7,604 nt of DNA from Methanobacteriota archaeon. GTDB lineage: Archaea > Thermoplasmatota > Thermoplasmata > RBG-16-68-12. Of this stretch, positions 6,225-7,604 are shown in pieces (positions within the stretch are counted from its first letter, which is position 1; each line of letters begins with the position of its first letter). Location of the stretch: contig VBME01000108.1 in assembly GCA_005878995.1 (NCBI GenBank), positions 1 through 7,604 of the forward strand. The letters are read 5' to 3'. A program made the position numbers and the translations under genes. The notes under the pieces are model-generated. The model was not told where the DNA came from. It saw only the letters and a program-made list of their open reading frames with translations, and ran no database searches.

Positions 6225-7211
6225 CTATCCGAACGTGACCTCGAGGAAGTGGGCGATCGCCGCGATCGGATTGATCAGCGTCGTCGTGGCACCTCCGGCG
6301 AAGAGAAGTCCCACGGCGCGACCGCTTTCGTCGACGACGAGCGACCCGCTGTCTCCACCCTTCGAGACGAGGTCGCTCACGACCTGTTCGCGGAACACCG
6401 CCGTCTGGCCGCCGTAGTCCACCTCGACGGTCGCATCGAGTGCGGTGACGCGGCCCTCCGTGATCCCGCTCGTGCGCCCGCTCTTCCGAACGCGTATCCC
6501 GAGCTCTGCGTCCCGGGTACGGGTGACGCGGCCGATCCCGAGAATGTCCCGAGACACGGATCCCGCGTCGATCGGCTCCGCGACCGCGGCATCGACGAGG
6601 TTCACCTGGCCGGTCGGGAGGCGTTTGACGCCCAGGCCGGCCCATGCAAAGAGCGCTGCGAGAAGCCGGCCCAGCGGCCCGAGCCGTCGATCGTGAAACT
6701 GGATCGGCACGAAGTCGACGAGCCGTGCGATCGTGTCCTGGAGGCGCCCGCCGTCCGCGGGGCCGGGTTGCAGGATCGGATCTCCGACGCGCGCGGCGTT
6801 CTGGTTCGCGAGGACGTGGTTGTTCGAGAGGATCACGGGCCGTCCACCCCGGCGGGCGAGGACGCCCAAGGTGCCCGCGGTAACCTGGAAGTGTCCGACG
6901 CTCACGCCGCCCGGCGCGGGCCGGACCCGTTTCGTGCGGTCCATATTGGTTGTCTGCGCGGCCCGCAATGCGTGGAACCGCCCGGTCTCGACGACGTCCG
7001 TCCGGACTCCGCCGAGCGCCTTCGGGACGACGTCGCGGTGCCGCAGCTGTGCCTCCGGCCGCTTCGCCTCGACAAAGACGACGATGCACGCCTCCTCCGT
7101 CTCGCGGCCGCCGATCACTTTGTTCCCGACCGCCACGCCGACCACGTTCGCGCGAGCGAAGATCGCGGCCTCGTTCGCGGCCTTCACGGACCGCACGCCG
7201 TCCCCCGGCAT
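6225..7211 (-). CDS. NAL1-like trypsin-fold serine protease
   Basis: This 328-residue protein resembles the NAL1-type serine peptidases of the trypsin fold. An N-terminal domain (about 12-78) contains VVGVAVGNKVIGG, an IVVFVEAKRPEAQL strand and RTDVVETG, a pattern I recall from these proteins. The protease domain follows with a complete catalytic triad: His132 in SNNHVLAN, Asp207 in NLVDAAVA and Ser288 in KGGDSGSLVV. GRTSGITEG at 245-253 and GGQTAVFREQVV at 267-278 fit the strands before the active serine. There is no signal peptide, so it is probably cytosolic or held at the membrane by its neighbour. Residues 180-195 are mildly hydrophobic but too short for a sure membrane span. The ATG at 7211 follows the upstream stop codon by 3 bases, and GGGGTGAGG just before it gives a Shine-Dalgarno-like site, so co-translation with the membrane protein is likely. 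The substrate is unknown. Confidence 0.85.
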   Translation of the reverse strand: MPGDGVRSVKAANEAAIFARANVVGVAVGNKVIGGRETEEACIVVFVEAKRPEAQLRHRDVVPKALGGVRTDVVETGRFHALRAAQTTNMDRTKRVRPAPGGVSVGHFQVTAGTLGVLARRGGRPVILSNNHVLANQNAARVGDPILQPGPADGGRLQDTIARLVDFVPIQFHDRRLGPLGRLLAALFAWAGLGVKRLPTGQVNLVDAAVAEPIDAGSVSRDILGIGRVTRTRDAELGIRVRKSGRTSGITEGRVTALDATVEVDYGGQTAVFREQVVSDLVSKGGDSGSLVVDESGRAVGLLFAGGATTTLINPIAAIAHFLEVTFG

Positions 7212-7214
7212 GCC

Positions 7215-7508
7215 TCACCCCTTCCGCTCGAACGCACTGATCTCGAGGAGGCCTTCTCCGAGCTTCCCGCCGGCCGTCGTCCCCGCGACCCGGACCACCA
7301 TGTTCGCGACGAACCCCAGGAATATCCCGATCCCATAATAGGCTAAGAGATCGCGCGTCCACAGGAAGGACATCATGCTCACGCCGAACACGATCGCCAT
7401 GAACGCGGCGAACGCGCCCCATTGGACCCGGTAACGCCGGACCGCGAAGAGGAGGAACCAACCGAGGACGACTCCCATGAGGACGAGGCCGACTTGGTTG
7501 ATGTCCAT
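7215..7508 (-). CDS. Small three-helix membrane protein, unknown function
   Basis: This 97-residue protein has three clear hydrophobic helices at about 6-23, 30-48 and 55-73. The loop after helix 1 is basic (RRYR), which suggests an outside N-terminus and inside loop. The hydrophilic tail at 74-97 (TTAGGKLGEG, ending ERKG) would then be outside by simple helix count, or inside if helix 3 is re-entrant. I recognise no family. The ATG at 7508 has a good Shine-Dalgarno site (GGAGG at 7520-7516, 7 bases upstream) and a TATA-like element further up. Its TGA stop is 3 bases before the protease start, so the two genes almost certainly share an mRNA. It may be a membrane partner or a substrate of the protease; this is inference from spacing only. 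Confidence 0.75.
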   Translation of the reverse strand: MDINQVGLVLMGVVLGWFLLFAVRRYRVQWGAFAAFMAIVFGVSMMSFLWTRDLLAYYGIGIFLGFVANMVVRVAGTTAGGKLGEGLLEISAFERKG

Positions 7509-7514
7509 CGGGTT

Positions 7515-7520
7515 CCCTCC
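7515..7520 (-). promoter_or_regulatory. Shine-Dalgarno site of the three-helix membrane protein gene
   Basis: The minus strand reads GGAGGG, ending 6 bases before the ATG at 7508. It is the clearest ribosome-binding site in a window where most genes seem leaderless, and it lies within an imperfect inverted repeat at 7511-7532. Confidence 0.6.
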
Positions 7521-7548
7521 CAGAGGGGGACCGAATTCCGGGGATTGA

Positions 7549-7556
7549 CGATAAAG
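7549..7556 (-). promoter_or_regulatory. TATA-like promoter of the membrane protein/protease pair
   Basis: The minus strand reads CTTTATCG, preceded by TTTC, 41-48 bases before the ATG at 7508. Start of transcription would be near 7525, leaving a leader of about 17 bases that includes the Shine-Dalgarno site. Confidence 0.5.
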
Positions 7557-7604
7557 GAAACGGCGCGGTTCTCACACCAAATAACGAGGGCGCATCGGCA
7601 TCCC

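Noticed and set aside
6045..7346. 433-residue open frame on the plus strand
   Set aside because: It lies antisense to the protease and the start of rfcS and has low-complexity Arg/Asp/Ala composition. The minus-strand proteins carry clear motifs.
5047..7575. 842-residue open frame on the minus strand
   Set aside because: It overlaps rfcS, the protease and the membrane protein gene in another frame, and its Arg/Gly/Pro-rich translation has no domain. It is a by-product of high GC.
7572..7604. Possible C-terminal tail of another minus-strand gene (ends MRPRYLV then TGA)
   Set aside because: Only ten codons are visible, so it cannot be told from chance. The contig needs to be extended to the right.
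1..7604. CRISPR array, insertion sequence, attachment site or replication origin
   Set aside because: No regularly spaced repeats, transposase or integrase motifs, terminal repeats or origin-box clusters were seen.

Overview
The window looks archaeal and GC-rich. The evidence is an archaeal-type replication factor C small subunit, a tRNA-Gly with no encoded CCA, and AT-rich TATA-like elements about 25-40 bases upstream of most start codons, often with almost no leader. The gene set (leaderless starts, a surface protein dense in N-X-S/T sequons, RFC) would fit a GC-rich member of Thermoplasmatota, but that placement is inference. No plasmid, phage, insertion-sequence or CRISPR signature was seen.

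Layout from left to right. Seven of eight protein genes and the tRNA are on the minus strand. (1) Positions 1-853 hold the N-terminal part of a membrane-anchored, clan GH-A-like glycoside hydrolase that runs off the left edge. (2) 1043-2032 is thiamine-monophosphate kinase, thiL. (3) 2096-2695 is a secreted, C-terminally anchored cupredoxin-like protein that has lost recognisable copper ligands. (4) 2870-2943 is tRNA-Gly(GCC). (5) 2980-3732 is a VIT1/CCC1-family metal transporter. (6) 3861-5192, the only plus-strand gene, is a helical four-repeat protein of unknown function that shares a divergent promoter region with the transporter. (7) 5193-6158 is rfcS, convergent with gene 6 and abutting it with no intervening base. 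(8) 6225-7211 is a NAL1-like trypsin-fold serine protease with an intact triad, preceded by (9) 7215-7508, a small three-helix membrane protein only 3 bases upstream.

The genes do not form one pathway. The tightest functional unit is the membrane protein/protease pair, which is probably one transcript with Shine-Dalgarno-like sites. Most other genes have their own TATA-like element and appear to be transcribed singly. The surface hydrolase and the glycoprotein-like cupredoxin suggest envelope or extracellular functions, while thiL, rfcS and the tRNA are housekeeping. The least explained items are the four-repeat protein, the copper-less cupredoxin and the protease/membrane pair. I see no strong evidence for a wholly new system.
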